From: UBA9732 sp052170315
Lineage (GTDB): Bacteria; Spirochaetota; Spirochaetia; Sphaerochaetales; Sphaerochaetaceae
Length of the DNA: 64,000 nt
Assembly (NCBI GenBank): GCA_052170315.1
Contig: JBQNAT010000001.1
Coordinates: 1-64,000, forward strand
Direction: 5' to 3'
The notes under the pieces are model-generated. The model ran no database searches, had not been told where the DNA came from, and was given only the letters and a program-made list of their open reading frames with translations. Shown here piece after piece: positions 61,936 to 64,000 of the stretch (within the stretch, counting starts at the first letter, position 1; every line of letters begins with the position of its first letter). The position numbers and the translations under genes were made by a program.

Positions 61936-63362
61936 ACGCAGGTCCCGGACTGACACAAACCCTGCGGACGGAGCAGACCCTTTCGCCGCAGATGCTGCAG
62001 TCACTTGCCCTTCTCCCAATGTCTATTCAGGAACTCAAGGCTCATATCCAAAGTGAAATTGAAAGCAACCCCGCCCTTGAAATCCCCGATTCGGAATATG
62101 AAATTCCCGTCTCCGAACAATCCGGAGGCAGCTCTCTTGATGACCGCATGGACGATGCAGATTCCTCCGACTATGAAGACATGTCCTATTCCGGGGAGTA
62201 CAGCAATTCTTACGAAGCTTCTTTCGGTGACTATGACCCGCAGGCCTCGGACCGCAAGCAGCAGATGCTTGAAAATATCAGTTCGGGAGAAGAATCTCTT
62301 CAGCAGCATCTTTTGGTACAGCTTGGCGAAACGCCTCTTACGAAAGAAAGCCGTAAAATCGGGGAAATGCTTATAAGCAATTTGGACCGGAACGGGTTTT
62401 TCATTCTTCCGATTGAAAATCTCTTTGAAAAAGAAAACTTCAGCAGGAAAAGCATTGAGGATACCATAGCTGTTGTACAGAGCTTTGAACCTTCCGGAAT
62501 ATGCGTACCCGATTTCAGAGCTTCTCTGATTCTGCAGGCAAAGATGTCCGGTATGGCCAATGAGGATTTGAAAATCTTCACGGAACTTGTTAATCAGGAC
62601 CTTGAAAAGCTTAAGGCCGGCAAGTTTAAAGAAATTGCAGCCTCTCTCAGGATATCGGAAGAAGACCTTCAGACCTTCTATTCCATACTAAAAAGCTTTA
62701 CCCCTTACCCCGGACAAAGCTACAGCCGGGATGTAGTCGCGCCCGTTGAGCCGGACTTTTCAATACACAATAAAAACGGAACTCTGGTGCTTGAACTGAA
62801 CCGGGGGAATATTCCAAATCTTGAAATAGCTTCAGATTTTGAAGAGCTTGCAAAAAACGTTGCAGGTAGTCCTGAAGCCAAAGAAGCCGGAGCATATATC
62901 AGGGACTCTGTAAGACAGGCAAAAACTCTCATAAATCAGGTAAATCTGCGTTTCCGTACACTGTACAAAGCCGCTGCGGCAATTATGGATTATCAGAAGG
63001 CTTTCTTTTTCAACGGACCCCGTTTTCTTAAGACAATGACGCTTAAAGACATATCTGAACGCATTGAAGTACATGAAACCACAATGAGCCGTCTTGCACA
63101 GAGCAAGTGGGTTGAAACGGACTGGGGACTATTTCAGCTAAAATATTTCTTCTCTCAGGGTGTAACAAGCACCTCCGATGACAAACAGAGCGTTTCAAGA
63201 AACGTAGTAAAAGACATGATTGCCGAAATCATATCCGAAAACGGCGCCCTCTCCGACCGGAAAATATCGGACCTCCTGCTCTCACGCGGAATAAAATGCG
63301 CCCGCAGGACAGTGAGCAAATACCGCAGCGAGCTTAATATTGATTCTTCCTATACCAGATAG
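61932..63362 (+). CDS. rpoN: RNA polymerase sigma-54 factor
   Basis: 476 residues. N-terminal activator-interaction region (TLSPQMLQSLALLPMSIQEL), an acidic region II (about 55-110), the core-binding domain, the HTH near VHETTMSRLAQSKWV and the RpoN box ARRTVSKYR near the C-terminus. Recognises -24/-12 promoters with enhancer-binding activators; I found no convincing -24/-12 site in the window. Confidence 0.95.
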   Translation: MNAGPGLTQTLRTEQTLSPQMLQSLALLPMSIQELKAHIQSEIESNPALEIPDSEYEIPVSEQSGGSSLDDRMDDADSSDYEDMSYSGEYSNSYEASFGDYDPQASDRKQQMLENISSGEESLQQHLLVQLGETPLTKESRKIGEMLISNLDRNGFFILPIENLFEKENFSRKSIEDTIAVVQSFEPSGICVPDFRASLILQAKMSGMANEDLKIFTELVNQDLEKLKAGKFKEIAASLRISEEDLQTFYSILKSFTPYPGQSYSRDVVAPVEPDFSIHNKNGTLVLELNRGNIPNLEIASDFEELAKNVAGSPEAKEAGAYIRDSVRQAKTLINQVNLRFRTLYKAAAAIMDYQKAFFFNGPRFLKTMTLKDISERIEVHETTMSRLAQSKWVETDWGLFQLKYFFSQGVTSTSDDKQSVSRNVVKDMIAEIISENGALSDRKISDLLLSRGIKCARRTVSKYRSELNIDSSYTR

Positions 63363-63471
63363 AGCTTCACGGAAACCGGTGCGATACCGTTCGTATTCCT
63401 AATATCTTTTTGACTTTTGGTTATCGCGGTCTTATCATGTACATAAGAGAACTTTGAAGTAAGGAGGAGAT

Positions 63472-63765
63472 ATGAACCTGAACGTCAGAGGTATCCGGTA
63501 TCAAATCAGTGATGAGACAAGGCAGTTTCTGGATAAGAAACTGGAAAAGCTGGATTTTGCCGAGGCTTATCTGCATGACTTGGACATCACGATGAAGAGG
63601 GAAACGCTTGGGCAGGGCTTCCACATTGATGCGAAGCTGCATTTTTCATGGGGAACCGTAAAGGTAGTAAGTTATGACTGCTACGAACTCTACGAGGGAA
63701 TTGAAATGATTGCCGACAAAATAGAGGCGGCGGCCCGAAAAGAAAAAAGCAAGGTCATTGAATAG
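63472..63765 (+). CDS. hpf: Ribosome hibernation-promoting factor, short form
   Basis: 97 residues of the HPF/YfiA family (NLNVRGIRYQISDETRQFLDKKL, then the ITMKRE strand and DLYEAIEMI-like helix LYEGIEMIADKIE). Binds the small subunit and idles ribosomes in stationary phase. Its place after rpoN is conserved in many bacteria. AAGGAGG precedes the ATG. The long C-terminal dimerisation domain is absent. Confidence 0.92.
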   Translation: MNLNVRGIRYQISDETRQFLDKKLEKLDFAEAYLHDLDITMKRETLGQGFHIDAKLHFSWGTVKVVSYDCYELYEGIEMIADKIEAAARKEKSKVIE

Positions 63766-63836
63766 CTACCACTGAGCTGCCTCTGAAAAGTAAGAGGCAG
63801 GTTGAGAAAAATCTTAATCCGGGGAAACAAAAGCTG

Positions 63837-63869
63837 AAGGGGCTGCCGAAAAACAGCCCCTTCTTTTTT
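63837..63869 (+). terminator. Terminator after hpf
   Basis: AAGGGGCTG pairs with CAGCCCCTT (63837-63845, 63854-63862), followed by CTTTTTT. It closes the lpt-rpoN-hpf run and reaches the stop codon of the convergent aminopeptidase gene. Confidence 0.85.
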
Positions 63870-64000
63870 ATTTCATCTGTAAAAAGGCCCTGTAACACTT
63901 ATAGGCCTCTTCAATATCGTAGGCCGATGTTATTTCCCACGGAGCGTGCATACTCAGAACCGATACACCGCAGTCAAGTACCTGCATACCGTATTCCGCA
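63868..64000 (-). CDS. M18 family aminopeptidase, C-terminal end only
   Basis: The last 43 codons of a gene running off the right edge. GVSVLSMHAPWEITSAYDIEEAY is the conserved C-terminal segment of M18 zinc aminopeptidases, including the metal-binding His in MHAPWE. The rest lies outside the window. Confidence 0.85.
   Translation of the reverse strand, partial: AEYGMQVLDCGVSVLSMHAPWEITSAYDIEEAYKCYRAFLQMK

Noticed and set aside
61932..63362. Search for sigma-54 (-24/-12) promoters in gaps around rpoN, hpf and elsewhere
   Set aside because: No GG-N10-GC pattern close to the TGGCAC-N5-TTGC consensus stood out in the intergenic regions I read.

Overview
The window looks like a gut- or rumen-type spirochaete (Spirochaetales, Treponema-like). 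The evidence is indirect. Two secreted binding proteins begin their mature part with the EGSKE/QGSKE stretch common in this order, there are Cys-lipobox lipoproteins, sugar uptake uses ABC and TRAP systems, and an lptC-lptA-lptB-rpoN-hpf block is present. I saw no rRNA, tRNA, CRISPR array or replication origin. GC content looks moderate, with AT-richer islands at about 6.4-10 kb and 52-53.9 kb.

Left part (1-10 kb) is accessory DNA. A lipoprotein gene is followed by a wrecked prophage: tail genes on the minus strand; recT, a small gene and rusA on the plus strand. At least three joints each cut through a gene: tail tube into tail fibre near 4430, a structural gene into recT near 5100, and rusA into cas3 near 6405. 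The cas3 piece is all that remains of a type I CRISPR locus. An AbrB-like regulator and a two-gene ABC exporter follow.

10-17.4 kb is a tight pyrimidine operon, pyrBI-E-F-DK-C, with two gene fusions, followed by a YgeY-like amidohydrolase. In front of pyrB lies a terminator hairpin whose loop holds the stop codon of a 21-codon leader ORF. This has the layout of a translation-coupled pyrBI-type attenuator.

17.4-32.6 kb (minus strand) is a pectin-oligomer locus. A 1037-residue regulator (LacI-like sensor, degenerate histidine kinase and receiver, AraC HTH) sits upstream of an LplBC-type ABC importer. Then come a GH105-GH28 fusion, a DapA-family dehydratase/aldolase, galactarate dehydratase, a Gfo/Idh oxidoreductase and a beta-propeller protein. 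None of the enzymes has a signal peptide, so imported oligogalacturonides are probably broken down inside the cell, perhaps through galactarate.

32.8-35.3 kb holds an M48 protease and an iron-type alcohol dehydrogenase. 35.4-46.5 kb is a second sugar-acid locus: Ldh2-type reductase, NanA-like lyase, KdgF-like cupin, TRAP transporter, second cupin, YhcH/YiaL protein, cyclase-family hydrolase, PanE-like reductase, CoA-disulfide reductase-rhodanese and a LacI regulator. It mixes parts of known sialate, diketogulonate and uronate pathways without matching any one of them.

46.6-49.4 kb has a methyltransferase, an esterase, flavodoxin and a DUF3793 protein with a probable metal-type operator. 49.4-53.9 kb is a second damaged island: a heavy-metal P-type ATPase with a separate HMA chaperone, an ISL3-like transposase remnant, dinD, and an hsdM stump joined to an inverted 110-bp copy of the ATPase gene. 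54-64 kb is housekeeping: acyl-CoA synthetase, serine dehydratase, MATE pump, RseC, YmdB-type phosphodiesterase, the lpt-rpoN-hpf run, and the end of an M18 aminopeptidase.

A recurring feature is a -10 box placed 6-8 bases before a start codon that lacks a Shine-Dalgarno sequence, which suggests leaderless transcripts.
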